Assembly: GCA_003427395.1 (NCBI GenBank)
Contig: BFEA01000088.1
Location: 2,670,831 to 2,706,873 of the forward strand
DNA from: Chara braunii
Taxonomy: Eukaryota > Streptophyta > Charophyceae > Charales > Characeae
Length of the DNA: 36,043 bases
Direction of reading: 5' to 3'
Part shown: positions 27,053-35,862 of the stretch, piece by piece
How the letters are laid out: every line of letters begins with the position of its first letter
Position numbering within the stretch: the stretch's first letter is position 1
Program-made: the position numbers and the translations under genes
The notes under the pieces: model-generated
Told to the model about the DNA's origin: nothing
The model's input: only the letters and a program-made list of their open reading frames with translations
The model's database searches: none

Positions 27053-27220
27053 TATGGAGGACCTCCTTAAACCACCGGTCCCCCCGCCAGCCAAAACCCC
27101 TTGGCCCGGTGAGCTAGGGCTGGGTTGTACGGAGGGGCGATTACGGAGGACCTCCTTAAGTCACAGGCGGGTCCAATCCCGCCATTCGCAAGAGGCAACT
27201 TTGCCAATTTTTTGTGCTCA
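27053..27220 (+). repeat. Possible tRNA-like repeat related to R1
   Basis: GGAGGACCTCCTTAA occurs twice (27057, 27148). GGCGGGTCCAATCCCGCC (27166-27183) makes a T-arm-like stem with a B-box-like loop, then CATTCGCAAGAGG and TTTGCCAATTTT echo the middle of repeat R1 (TATTCACAAGAGG, TTTGACAATTTT). It may be a diverged R1 member and may hint that R1 is SINE-like. Confidence 0.4.
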
Positions 27221-27397
27221 AAAGAATTCATCAAAAGGTCTGCAAATTTGAGGGTCCGTAGATTAGGTCGTGATCTTTTAGGGAAAAATATCAGGAAAAA
27301 AAAAAAACATTTTGACCGTTAAATATTTGCCACGCCGATTTTGTGCATTTTTGCAAAATTTCATTTTTTTAGGCCTGACTGGATTTCCACTCTGTAC

Positions 27398-27480
27398 TAC
27401 CGGTACCCCTGAAATTTCTGACGTCAGGGGGACTACCAGTACCCCTGAGGTTTCTGACGTCAGGGTGACCGGTGGTTTAA
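27398..27480 (+). promoter_or_regulatory. Two 36-bp repeats with TGACGTCA, possible promoter of element 2
   Basis: ACC(G/A)GTACCCCTGA...TTTCTGACGTCAGGG occurs twice with TGACGTCA at 27419-27426 and 27455-27462, followed by TTTAAATG (27475-27482). Direct repeats of bZIP-type sites upstream of a TTTAAA box are common in LTR U3 regions, and element 2 begins about 400 bp downstream. The LTR borders and a 3' partner were not found. Confidence 0.35.
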
Positions 27481-27862
27481 ATGCCTCCTGGTCAGCTCTG
27501 AAGTCCTGTAGTGACAGCTTAGAAGTAGGTCTGAGCTAGTGACCATAGTTGACAGGGTTTTGAACCGGAGAGAACGCCAGGCGGGACTGACCGCATGTGT
27601 TGGGCATCTGGGTCTGGATTGTAAAGGACAGTGGTGGCGAAAGCTTCCGTCGGCCGTGGTAACCTGGCTGGAGCAAAGGGTGGGCCTCTGTGGTCCTTAG
27701 ACAGTCAGTCAGTCAGTCGTGTGGGTAGGCCCAAGTAGTGAGGAGTGGGACAACTTTGTCGTGCACCTAACACCATGGATGACTACCCGATGTACGACAT
27801 GCTCGTGAGGTTCTCCCTTCGGAAGACCCTTTCGTGGGACCCTTTCGTGTCTCCTCTTTCTG

Positions 27863-28622
27863 TTGGGGTTTTGGAACACGTTCAGGTGTAGAGTAGAGAC
27901 TCCGAGTGGTGCGGGGACCACTCCCTACACCAAGGAACAGGAGGAGGAGGCTGCAAAGATTTTGGCCAAGCAGAAGGCCAAAATAGAGAAGGAGGAGGTT
28001 GTAAAGCATGCCAAGAAGTTGGCCTTATTGCAGGAGCAGACCGCGAAAAGAAAGAAGTTAAAAGAAAAGTTGGAAAGGATGAAAAAGGAGGAGGAAGAAC
28101 AATTGAAAATAATGGATGCAGAAGAAGAAGAAGAAGAGAAAAAAAAGTGGAAGAAGAAATGCCCCTAATCATCAGGAGTTTCATAGACAGAGGGGAGTCC
28201 AGTGGCACGACGAAGGAAGGGGACCCATGGTTGGCGAAGAAGGTTTCTGAATGGGTTGCTAGTTTGTCCATGGCAGAAGAAGAGGAGGCAATGTTATATG
28301 TCCCCAGGGAAGAACAGGAGACGACCATAAGGGAATTGGAAGTTGAAGAGGACCCCTTAAAACGTCAAACTAAAGAGGAGGAGAAAAAGTTGGAATGAAA
28401 GTTGCGTCTGACAAGAGAAAAGAAGAAACAAATGGCAGGTGCCAGCAAGATGGCGAAAGAGTTGGAGGTTATAAAGGAGCAAAGAGCGCAGATAGAGGCG
28501 CAAACCGATATACAAGGGAAGATGGAGGTTATGTCAAGGAATATCGAACTCTTGGCGAAAACTTGGGACGAGCAGTCTCAGTTCGCTAGAATCAGGATGC
28601 AACGTTGCACTCCATACGCTTA
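27863..28622 (+). pseudogene. Element 2: acidic/basic coiled-coil N-terminal Gag region
   Basis: Two overlapping frames give a continuous highly charged coiled coil: YTKEQEEEAAKILAKQKAKI and KKLKEKLERMKKEEEEQLKI up to a Glu/Lys run, then after a frame change near 28150 RGESSGTTKEGDPWLAKKVS, SEWVASLSMAEEEEAMLYVP and, past a TGA at 28396-28398, KLRLTREKKKQMAGASKMAK to ELLAKTWDEQSQFAR. The stop probably replaced a Trp codon. Such leaders precede Gag in some algal and plant gypsy elements. Confidence 0.65.
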
Positions 28623-28831
28623 GGTTTGAGGGAGTTCGCACGTGAAATGATGATGCATGTGGGCTAAGAAGTGAAGGCGAGGCTAGAGATCACATAGTGA
28701 TTCTGCACAGGTGCCATAGAAGGCACAAAGCTGGTTGCACCAAGAGAGGAGGAAGCTCGTCCCTGTAGAGAGCCTGTTAAGGTGAAGTTCCCTTTTTCCT
28801 ACAGTGGGAAGAAGGAGAATAACTTCAATAA

Positions 28832-29251
28832 TTGGAAGGCGTGCACCTGCAAAAGATAGCTCCTGAGGAACATGTCCTCATAGCCTTCCATGCTCTCAAA
28901 GACGAAGCAGCAAGCTTCGCCAGGTCGCTTTGTCGCGCTGCTAAGTGTGATAGCGATATGGTTGCCTATTTTGTCATCACTCCTCTCAGTGAGTTTTTCA
29001 AATTATTGCGCGAAAGGTTTGCAGATGTCACACGAAGCGTTAGAGCTTATGACAAACTGCATACCATTCATTCCCGCCAATGGAGGAGCGCCGGGATACT
29101 CAAGGGTGTCATGGATGAGTTGGTCATCTTTCCTGATCATGGGGTTACTGAGACCCAATTAGTCAACCTATTCTATCGTGCCATGCCCGAGCCCTTGCGC
29201 GGGCACTTCTTCGAGAAGAGTAGGGAGTCTACCATGACCTACGATACTTAG
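28832..29251 (+). pseudogene. Element 2: Gag (Retrotrans_gag-like) core
   Basis: HLQKIAPEEHVLIAFHALKD, ASFARSLCRAAKCDSDMVAY, PLSEFFKLLRERFADVTRSV and LVNLFYRAMPEPLRGHFFEK fit the helical Gag capsid pattern. An apparent one-base deletion near 29248 (YDT then TAG) shifts the frame; the text resumes one frame over as AFEAQSKPVSTFWHKDLDKG. Confidence 0.75.
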
Positions 29252-29844
29252 CATTCGAAGCGCAGTCCAAGCCAGTTTCCACTTTCTGGCATAAGGACCT
29301 TGACAAGGGAAATAAGTGGAAGGGTTGTACCATCTCAGGTCAGGTTAAGGGCAAGGAACACCTGATCCTTACACTAGATGAGGGTGGTATGCATGTGGTC
29401 CCATATGATCAAATAAAGTGGGGTCTCGAAGAGGATGATGGTAGTGTGGGTCAGGGGAGGACTTATGTTGCTGACGCGGCTAGAGGGAGGTTGCAAGGAA
29501 GAGGAGGAGGTCGCGACCAAGGGGGCCAGGCTTCAGGTGGTCGTGGACAGGGCGATCAGGGGGTTGGCGGCAGAGGAAACAGCCAAGCGGGAGGTAGGGG
29601 TCAAGGTCCCCCACAAAACCGCTCTCGTTTTCATCTGTCACCTTCTAGGAGGGGTGGATGGCACCCAGGTCTGCCACAGGGCAGGCCTCGAAAAGATCTG
29701 GGTTTGGAACAGACTGTGTGGCAGAGGCGAATAGACCAGGATCAGTGCATTTATGGCAGTGATTCGGGCCATATCATACAGTACTGCCCTAAATATAGAG
29801 AAGCCCGATTCGCTGCACAGGCAGCAAAAGGCAACCGGCGGTAG
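29251..29844 (+). pseudogene. Element 2: Gag C-terminus, RGG-rich nucleocapsid with broken zinc knuckle
   Basis: KGKEHLILTLDEGGMHVVPY leads to a Gly/Arg-rich stretch (29460-29610, with GRGQGDQGVGGRG), then CIYGSDSGHIIQYC (29746-29787). The knuckle CX2CX4HX4C has Gly (GGC) in place of the second Cys. RGG-rich regions commonly bind RNA. The frame is open for 151 codons from the ATG at 29389. Confidence 0.75.
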
Positions 29845-30003
29845 GGGTTGCAAGTGCTCCTATGCCTAGACCATATGGAGAAGAGTGCGCGTACAGAAAC
29901 TCCCAAACCACATGTATCTATGGCAGAGGTTGTTGGCTAGTGCCTAGACAACAGTCCAAAGACTGCGTGTGTTAGAGTCTCTCTAGACACTTCCCTCATA
30001 GGC

Positions 30004-30504
30004 ATGGTAGAAGAGTTGAAGGAGAGGATGCCTGCCTGGGCCAAGATGAAAAAGGTGGCGAAAGAACAACTAGTCTTAGTAGATGTAGAGGTCTTTAGAA
30101 GTAGATTAGGGGCCCTTATAGATAACCGGGCCACCCACAACTATATCAGTAGGAAAACGCTGCAGAAGCTGAAGCTGAACTTGAAAGTCCAGAAGCTAGC
30201 AGATCCCATCGTCAGTATCCTCGCTGACAATCGCACGATGCGAGTCGAGGATTATGTAGAGGGAGTCCAGGCGTACTTCCATCTAGAGAAGGATGAGAAG
30301 GTAAAAAATGTTTTTCATTCCCTGACTCTCCTCGTAGAAAACAATCTAACATTTGACATGGTCCTAGGAATGGACTGGGGAGAGGCATTAGGGGCCACAC
30401 TCCACTTGAGAGAGCACGAATGTAGGCTCCCTATGACCCTAGTCCATCACGCAAAGTCAAGGCGGCTCGTCTGTTTCATGTGTCAGGAGTGGACAACTCC
30501 CTGA
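30004..30504 (+). pseudogene. Element 2: retropepsin-like protease
   Basis: A 167-codon frame with FRSRLGALIDNRATHNYISR, LADPIVSILADNRTMRVEDY and FDMVLGMDWGEALGATLHL. The active-site Asp (30121-30123) is kept, but the usual Ser/Thr-Gly after it is Asn-Arg. The flap and the LGMDW strand are normal for Ty3/gypsy proteases. Catalysis should be lost although the frame is open. Confidence 0.8.
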
Positions 30505-30553
30505 CACATTATTGTCTTAGTGCTCCCGTGTTTGCACGATTAAGGAGCAATTA

Positions 30554-31116
30554 GAAGAACAGGTTTTTGTAGCCTATGCTAGGCCTATTACTGAACCTAC
30601 GGAAAAGAAACTCATAGATTTTGCTATTGCCCAGTTGCTAGAGGATTATACAGACTTAGCTAAATCACCTACAGGAGTAGTATCGCGATCGATCCAGCAT
30701 CGTATGGAGATAGAGCCTGGCAGTAGGACTCGTAAGGGAGCTATCTACAGAATGTCCCCAAGGGAGCTAGAGGAGTTGCGCAAGCAGTTAGATGAACTCC
30801 TAGAAGGGTTGGATTAGGCCCAGTTCATCTTCATTTGGAGCACCTTTTCTTTTCGTCCCCAAGAAGGAGGGAGATCTTAGAATGTGTATCGACTATAGGG
30901 GTCTTAATGCCATCAAAGTGAAAAATGCAGAACCACTGCCCCGTATAGACGATCTGTTAGATCGGGTGCATGACTGCAAATATTTCTCAAAGATAGATTT
31001 AAAGTCCCACTATCATCAGATAGAGGTTCATCCAAGACAACATTCCGGACTAGATATGGGTACTATGAGTTTATAGTGATGCCTTTTGGACTAACCAATG
31101 CGCCAGCCACATTCCA
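30554..31116 (+). pseudogene. Element 2: reverse transcriptase, active-site region deleted
   Basis: YARPITEPTEKKLIDFAIAQ, SIQHRMEIEPGSRTRKGAIY and SPRELEELRKQLDELLEGLD end at a TAG (30815-30817). Past a frame change come [37 protein letters not shown] and, after another small deletion, [20 protein letters not shown]. The first palm Asp (FSKID) is present. The text then jumps from ATFQ directly into the middle of RNase H; the YxDD box, thumb and connection are missing. Against element 1 the lost segment is about 530 bp. Confidence 0.85.
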
Positions 31117-31125
31117 GTGTTTTAC

Positions 31126-31450
31126 AGCAAGACGATGGTAATGGCTATATAAACCCGTAAAGTTCATGTCTGCTAGGATGCCTTTAGAAAAGGTAGCGGC
31201 ATCTACCTATGAGAGAGAACTTTACGCTCTCAGGCAAGGACTAAAACAATGGAAGCACTACTTGTTTGGGAGACACTTCAAAGTCTATTCAGACCACGAG
31301 ACACTGAGGTGGTTGAAGACACAAGCCAAGATGACACAAACTTTACTAGGTGGGCTGCAGAGATAGATCAATATGACTTTGAACTTAAGCCTGTAAAAGT
31401 GAAATATAATGTAGTCGCGAACATTCTAAGTAGAAGAGCTGATTACTTTG
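31126..31450 (+). pseudogene. Element 2: RNase H, N-terminal part deleted
   Basis: It starts abruptly after the deletion at QQDDGNG-like text, then SARMPLEKVAASTYERELYA, QWKHYLFGRHFKVYSDHETL and RWLKTQAKMT. The TYERE Glu and SDHET Asp are present, while the first catalytic Asp lay in the deleted segment. A frame change near 31340 leads into RWAAEIDQYDFELKPVKVKY and the NILSRR junction with integrase. Confidence 0.8.
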
Positions 31451-32481
31451 GAGCGATAGCTCACCATCTGGATATAAGGAGAGACCTGCAACAGAAAGTC
31501 AAAGAGGCATATGTGAAGGACCCTGTTTACACTGATCTCCTCAAGAGGGTTAAGGACTCTCCAGAGTTTGAACCTGACTACCTCATTACCGATGGGTTAC
31601 TATTTGAGAAGACCAATGTAGCTGACCGATTGTGCGTTCCCGATAGTGAAGAGATCCGTAGTTTGATCTTAGGGGAACGCCACGACACAAAGGGACATTT
31701 TGGTTGGCAAATGACATTAATTTAGCCAATCTCATACGTGCGTATACATAGGCAAGTATGAAGGCCGACTGCATAGAGTATGTACGACATTGTACGCAGT
31801 TGCAAAGTCTGCCAACGGAATACGATCACTACGCGGGCCCCTCTCGGTCTTCTTAGACTCTTACCGATTCCCACAGGACCCGGAGATTCGGTGTCCATAG
31901 ACTTTATGGATGCTGGGGTCAAGAGTAGGCATGGCAAAAACCAAGTCATGGTTATAGTTGATACATTTAGTAAATGTGCAGTATGTGTTCCCTTACCTGC
32001 AGAGGCACGAACAAACCTAGTTATAGACAAGTTCTTTGATCATTGGGTCAGTGAGCATGGTCTCCCATTGTCAATAGTTAGTGACAGAGATACCAGGTTC
32101 ACTAGTCAGAACTGTCAGGAGTTGATGATAGTATGTGGCTCTAAGTTGTTAATGTCATCTGGCCGTCACCCTGAGACTAACGATCAGACTGAACGGATGA
32201 ACACAATCCTTCAGCAAGTTCTCAGAATGATCAACTTAATTGGGATGAGATGCTTCCCAAGGTAGCCAACACATACAATAACAGCGTGCACTTAGCGACA
32301 TGTCGCACTCCCAACGAGTTGCATAAGTCCTTTAGACCTCGTAGACTGTTTGAGGGCCTGAACCGGGATGGGATTCAAAGGCTACCACCCGGTACTAGGG
32401 AGTTTGCACTACACTATGAAAAGGAGATTGCTACCGTCACAGAGAACCTCAAGAAGGCCCAACGTAGAATAATAGAACAAG
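31451..32481 (+). pseudogene. Element 2: integrase zinc-binding and catalytic core
   Basis: GERHDTKGHFG and SCKVCQRN supply the HHCC zinc ligands. Two or three stops (from TAG at 31723) separate them. The core is well kept: GDSVSIDFMDAGVKS (Asp 31900), SIVSDRDTRFTSQN (Asp 32083) and HPETNDQTERMN (Glu 32191) give the D, D, E triad, with Gly of the usual NGQTE replaced by Asp. A frameshift near 32230 continues as LPKVANTYNNSVHLATCRTP. The frame ends abruptly at KKAQRRIIEQA, where the inserted element begins. Confidence 0.85.
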
Positions 32482-32970
32482 CATGGTTGCATCCCTGCCG
32501 ACCACCGACCCCGACCGCCGACCATATTGCAGCCGATCAGTAGGGCCGACCGGTCGGCGGTTTGCCGACTAGTCAGAAAACAACCATCCACTAATTTATT
32601 TTCAGATCTGAGTTAGAAGTTGTACTGCGCTTGCTGAGTACAACCCAAATCCGCTAAGAAACTTTTGGGGATGGGGGGGTTGGGGGTGGGGTGTATAGGG
32701 GGATATAGGGGGGTATATAGGTGGTATAGGGGGTATTGGGGGGGATTATGAGGGTGTTGGGGGCCGGTTTGTGGGTGTTGGGGGCGGTGTATGGGGGTAT
32801 TTGGGGTGGGTATGGGGGTGTTCGTGGGGTTATTAGGGGTTTTGGACCCTTTATTTATTTTTTTGCGGGATGCTGACGAAATGCGACCGGTACCTGCCGA
32901 CTAGTCGACCGGTCGACGGGTCAGCAGCCGACCAGTCAAGGGTCGCCGACGGTCGGCGTGCGCAACAATG
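32482..32970. mobile_element. hAT-like miniature transposon inserted in element 2 integrase
   Basis: The 489-bp insert is flanked by an 8-bp direct repeat AGAACAAG (32474-32481 and 32971-32978), the size made by hAT transposases. Its ends are short inverted repeats: CATGGTTGC on the left and the complement of CATTGTTGC on the right. Subterminal palindromes GCCGACCGGTCGGC (32545-32558) and GCCGACTAGTCG, CGACCGGTCG (32896-32918) look like transposase-binding repeats. The core (about 32666-32832) is a G-run-rich stretch. Removing the insert rejoins integrase text, which shows it arrived after element 2. It has no coding frame, so it is non-autonomous. Confidence 0.8.
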
Positions 32971-32978
32971 AGAACAAG

Positions 32979-33495
32979 CTAATAAGCACCGTCGCCCATC
33001 ACAGTTTCAAGTAGGCGACTTATTCTGTGTCAAGTCCAAAGAGTTTGCTCCTGAGGAGAACATCTCGCAAAAGTTACTACCTGCATGCCGAGGACCGTGG
33101 CCAGTCTTAGAAGTCAAGGGCAGAGAGGATGGACCGTCCTACACAGTCGAGATTCCAGTACAGCTCCACACCTGCCCAGTGTCAGCTCCACACCTACCTA
33201 GTGTTTCATGCGTCAAAGTTGCTGCCTTGTATCACAAGTCGAGAGTTTCCAACACGAAGGTCCATGATCCCTCCGGGCATGGATGGAAAGTACGACATTG
33301 ACGGCATCGTAGGTGAAAATGTCTTCAGGACAGGAGGTAAAAGTCGTCCACAGAAACAGTACAAGGTCAGTTTCGCCTTTCAGGAACCAGAGGACGACCG
33401 CTGGTTTACACGAACAGAACTGCTTGAGACCGCTCTCGATGTAGTCTGCGCCTATGAGAGAGACAAGAAAGGTAAAAGTCCAGCCTTGGACTGAA
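32979..33495 (+). pseudogene. Element 2: integrase C-terminus and chromodomain-like tail
   Basis: Integrase resumes as HRRPSQFQVGDLFCVKSKEF, RGPWPVLEVKGREDGPSYTV and a VFHASKL motif. The segment CPVSAPHLPS/LVFHASK contains a small duplication (CAGCTCCACACCT occurs twice near 33162 and 33185). The tail GKYDIDGIVGENVFRTGGKS and QYKVSFAFQEPEDDRWFTRT fits a chromodomain-like fold (acidic start, QYKVSF strand, DDRWF). It ends at TGA 33492-33494. Confidence 0.7.
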
Positions 33496-33552
33496 GTATT
33501 ATCGGAGGACCTCGAATTTAGGCCGGCGGGAGTGAAACAGTCTTCACCTTTT

Positions 33553-33618
33553 GGCAGACACAGATGCAAATCCCAGGGCTCGATCCCGAGACCTCACCTT
33601 ACCTTACCTTACCTATGT
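33553..33618 (-). repeat. tRNA-like/SINE-like fragment with CCTTA repeats
   Basis: On the minus strand a GTAAG/GGTAAG run (33596-33613 region) is followed by CTCGGGATCGAGCCCTGGGA, which resembles a tRNA T-arm with a B-box-like core. A similar CTTACC/CTTTCC run occurs at 9345-9366. It is too short to classify firmly. Confidence 0.35.
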
Positions 33619-33685
33619 ACAATATCAAGTCGACCCTGTGAGTCTTGAACCCGTGACCCGTGTGTTAGTAGTTGAAAGTTGTCTG

Positions 33686-33830
33686 TCGTAGGTCTGAGTA
33701 GTTGTCGGTTCTTGAACCTTAGACTTGTCAAAGTAGTTGTCGGTTCTTGAACCTTAGACTTGTCAAAGTAAGTTCGTAGCTGCTACAGTCCCGAAAGGTC
33801 AAGGTAGTAGCGGCTACAGTCCTGAAAGGC
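33686..33830. repeat. Short tandem repeats, 39-bp and about 31-bp units
   Basis: GTAGTTGTCGGTTCTTGAAC with CTTAGACTTGTCAAA occurs twice (33695, 33734). Then GCTACAGTCC(C/T)GAAAGG(T/C)CAAG also occurs twice (about 33784, 33815). Such repeats are frequent in LTR U3 regions. Confidence 0.7.
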
Positions 33831-34341
33831 CAAGTCCGTAAACTTCTGGAAGGTCCGAAAGTGGTCTTTCAAATTTTTTCTTACGTTATACACAACACGC
33901 TAGAGGCAAGTGGGCCAGTGGTGAGTCCAACTTCGCTTAGTCAGCGGTACCCAGTCCCAGTCTCACTTTGCACAGTCAGCAAGTACCATGAGGGATTGTG
34001 TGCACCATGGGCCCAATGGAAAAGGGTAGACCAACGACCTACAGAAGTATAAATCAAGAGGCAGCGTACAGCCATTCATTCATTCTGCTGTGCACCATGC
34101 GGAAGCGCTGCCCGAGCGTCTTGTGCGAGGTGGTCTGCAGTTGCCCGAGGTCGAAGTGGGCTTGAAGGAGTCAGTGCGCCATAGTTAGTAGTAGCCGGCG
34201 GCCATAGCCGCCATAGCTAGTGTTAGGTGTTAGTGTGTGTGTACGTGTGTGATAGAGCGAATGGGTGTGGGGTATTCAGGATGATCCAGAGTTGAGTGTG
34301 GGCGAACAGTGGTGTTGGCCACTGTGACAAAAGTTGAGATG
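33830..34341 (+). promoter_or_regulatory. Possible 3' LTR or promoter-like region
   Basis: A TATAAATC box at about 34047-34054 lies downstream of tandem repeats and about 550 bp after the element 2 coding end. GCCATAGCCG/GCCATAGC and ATTCATTCATT runs follow. It could be the 3' LTR of element 2, but no matching 5' LTR was recognised, so this stays tentative. Confidence 0.3.
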
Positions 34342-34533
34342 TTACAAATCTTATTAACAACAAAATTTAGCGAACGACGTCAAATATTGCTATGGATTGC
34401 TTTTCTTGCATCTTTTGCAGTGAAAGTACCTATGGCACCAGTTCATATTTGGTTACCTTAAGCTCATGTAGAAGCACCCACCGCTGGATCTGATACCTTA
34501 GCGGGAATTCTCTTAAAATTGGGAACTTAAGAA
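34342..34533 (+). pseudogene. nad4: Nuclear copy of mitochondrial nad4 fragment
   Basis: The translation LQILLTTKFSERRQILLWIA, FLASFAVKVPMAPVHIWLP (stop), AHVEAPTAGS and LAGILLKLGT (stop) is the conserved NADH dehydrogenase subunit 4 core of complex I, including the HxWLP...AHVEAPTAGS region. About 63 codons are present. Two stops, one replacing the Glu after WLP, show it is not expressed as nad4. The AT-richer composition differs from its flanks and fits mitochondrial origin. Confidence 0.85.
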
Positions 34534-34538
34534 TTATG

Positions 34539-34691
34539 ATCCCGATGGACCACGCAGATATACTTGCATTTTACAATGCAAAAACCCGTGGCATTTTCAA
34601 CTACTACTCCTTTGCGGCTCCCCTGGTGGGCCTGCGTCGTATTATACACTTATTATGGTCTTCATGTGGTCGTACGTTTTCGACTCGCTAA
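34539..34691 (+). pseudogene. Group II intron maturase C-terminal (domain X) fragment
   Basis: Five bases after the nad4 remnant, the frame reads IPMDHADILAFYNAKTRGIF, NYYSFA, GLRRIIHLLWSSC and ends at TAA 34689. The YNxKxRG(I/L)xNYYSFA block is the hallmark of the maturase/domain X region of organellar group II intron proteins, where it follows the reverse transcriptase. The usual text after SSC (a Lys/Leu-rich stretch) is lost. It is too short to function. Together with nad4 it points to one inserted piece of mitochondrial DNA, perhaps rearranged. Confidence 0.8.
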
Positions 34692-34846
34692 TGCGCCATA
34701 GCCTGTTGAAGCGAGTTTGCATCTGAACTGTGTTCTCGGTTTCCATATCTCTGAGCTTTGAGTGGGCGCTTGGCGTCCGTGTGAGTTGCCATCTGTTTGC
34801 ATGTATGCGAAGCGGAGAAGAAAGCAGTCTGATTGCATTTCCGTAG

Positions 34847-34927
34847 TTTATTTTTATTTCATGTTTGGTAAAGAATTTGGATGTAACGCTGAGGCAATTG
34901 TTGTTCAACTTAATTTTCTGCATAACA
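34847..34927 (+). repeat. Dispersed repeat shared with 7147-7228
   Basis: TTTGGTAAAGAATTTGGATG, CTGAGGCAA and TTTTCTGCATAAC recur in order, as described for the 7.1 kb copy. Confidence 0.65.
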
Positions 34928-34936
34928 TCTGAGTAC

Positions 34937-35020
34937 GGAACCGGGCCGCCCGGCCGACCAGCGCCTGCCTGGGGGAGGTCCCGGGCGGCCTGGCCGGGCG
35001 GGCGGCCCGGTTGGAGGCCG
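34937..35020. repeat. GC-rich inverted repeat
   Basis: AACCGGGCCGCCCGGCC-like sequence (34939-34955) faces GGCCGGGCGGGCGGCCCGGTT (about 34991-35011). Related words occur near 35938-35982 (GCCCGGTTTGCCCGGGC). It is CpG-dense. Confidence 0.65.
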
Positions 35021-35133
35021 GGCACCTCCAGCACACCTTGTCGAGGGGGGGGTTCTGACCCCGAATCGCCATGTTCTGGCATCCCCAGGGCCTACCCGGT
35101 CCGACCAGGCCAGCTTTTTTTTTTGAAATTGTG

Positions 35134-35181
35134 ACGGCCCTCCGGCCGTCGATCATCCATGATCGACGGCCAGAGGGCCGT
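35134..35181. other. Near-perfect long hairpin
   Basis: ACGGCCCTCCGGCCGTCGAT and ATCGACGGCCAGAGGGCCGT are complementary with one mismatch, separated by a short CATCCATG centre. A T run precedes it at 35115-35124. Confidence 0.8.
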
Positions 35182-35193
35182 TTGATTTTTGGA

Positions 35194-35274
35194 GGGAAAA
35201 CGAGGACCCGTTTGAACAGCCGACTGGCTGGGGCGGCCTGCATCGGCTGTCCAAACGGGGCCTTGGTTTTCCCC
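35194..35274. other. Second imperfect inverted repeat
   Basis: GGGAAAACGAGGACCCGTTT and ACAGCCGA face TCGGCTGT and AAACGGGGCCTTGGTTTTCC across about 20 bp. Adjacent to the 35134 hairpin, it may be part of one small foldback element. Confidence 0.65.
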
Positions 35275-35284
35275 AGCCGCCGAA

Positions 35285-35545
35285 GTTCGTGGTTCAGCCG
35301 CCCGTCGTCGTGGAGCCGCCCGTTGTCGCCTGGGAGCTACACTCCCCCGCCGTCGTGGAGCCGCCCGTCGCCATCGCCTGGGAGCTACACTTCCCCGTCG
35401 TGGTGGAGCCGCCCGTCGCCCGTCGCGAGCGTCGTGGAGTTGCCCGTCGCCTGTCGCCCGTCGCCCGTCGCCAGCGTCGTGGAGTTGCCCGTCGCCTGTC
35501 GCCCGTCGCCAGCGTCGTGGAGTCGCCCGTCGCTCGTCCCCCTCT
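35285..35545. repeat. GC-rich minisatellite (GTCGCC-type)
   Basis: CGTCGTGGAG(C/T)(C/T)GCCCGTCGCC recurs with CGTCGCCAGCGTCGTGGAGT about every 35-45 bp. Open frames through it on both strands are low-complexity (Pro/Val/Ser, or Arg/Thr/Gly) and are not called as genes. Confidence 0.75.
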
Positions 35546-35547
35546 CA

Positions 35548-35695
35548 TCATCATCATCTTCTTGTTCGTCTTCTTCTTCTTCTTCTTCTTCTTCTTTTTC
35601 TTCTTCTCTCCTCCCCCGCCTCAACCTCATCTTCTTCTCCTTCCTCTTCTCTCCTCCTCCTCGTCTTCCACCCATCTTCTTCTTCTTCTTCTTGG
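35548..35695. repeat. (TCT)n and pyrimidine-rich tract
   Basis: TCATCATCATC, TCTTCTTCTTC runs and CTCC-rich sequence extend to 35695. Confidence 0.85.
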
Positions 35696-35726
35696 ACCGC
35701 CATACCTCCCTTCCTGCCACCGCCGC

Positions 35727-35795
35727 CGCCATACCCTACCGCCCTGCCGCTACCATACCCTACCACCCTCTCACCACCATACCCTACCGCCTTAC
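35727..35795. repeat. CCATACCCTACC short tandem repeat
   Basis: CCATACCCTACCRCC occurs three times (about 35729, 35752, 35779) with CGCCGCTACC-type spacers. Confidence 0.7.
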
Positions 35796-35862
35796 CTCCC
35801 TCTTCTTCTGAACACTCAGAAACCCCCCTCCCCCCCCTAAACAAGATTTTTTATTGCAGATT

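Larger units (their letters stand above)
27770..33495 (+). mobile_element. Decayed Ty3/gypsy LTR retrotransposon, element 2
   Basis: Coiled-coil N-terminus, Gag, Gly/Arg-rich nucleocapsid with zinc knuckle, protease, RT, RNase H, integrase and a C-terminal tail in Ty3/gypsy order. It shows fewer stops than element 1 but carries a large RT deletion and a hAT-like insertion in integrase. It belongs to the same broad group as element 1 (same orientation, similar domain text) but is not a close copy. Confidence 0.9.

Noticed and set aside
35071-35840. 246- and 183-residue plus-strand open frames
   Set aside because: Low-complexity Pro/Ser/Val translation of minisatellites and TCT repeats.
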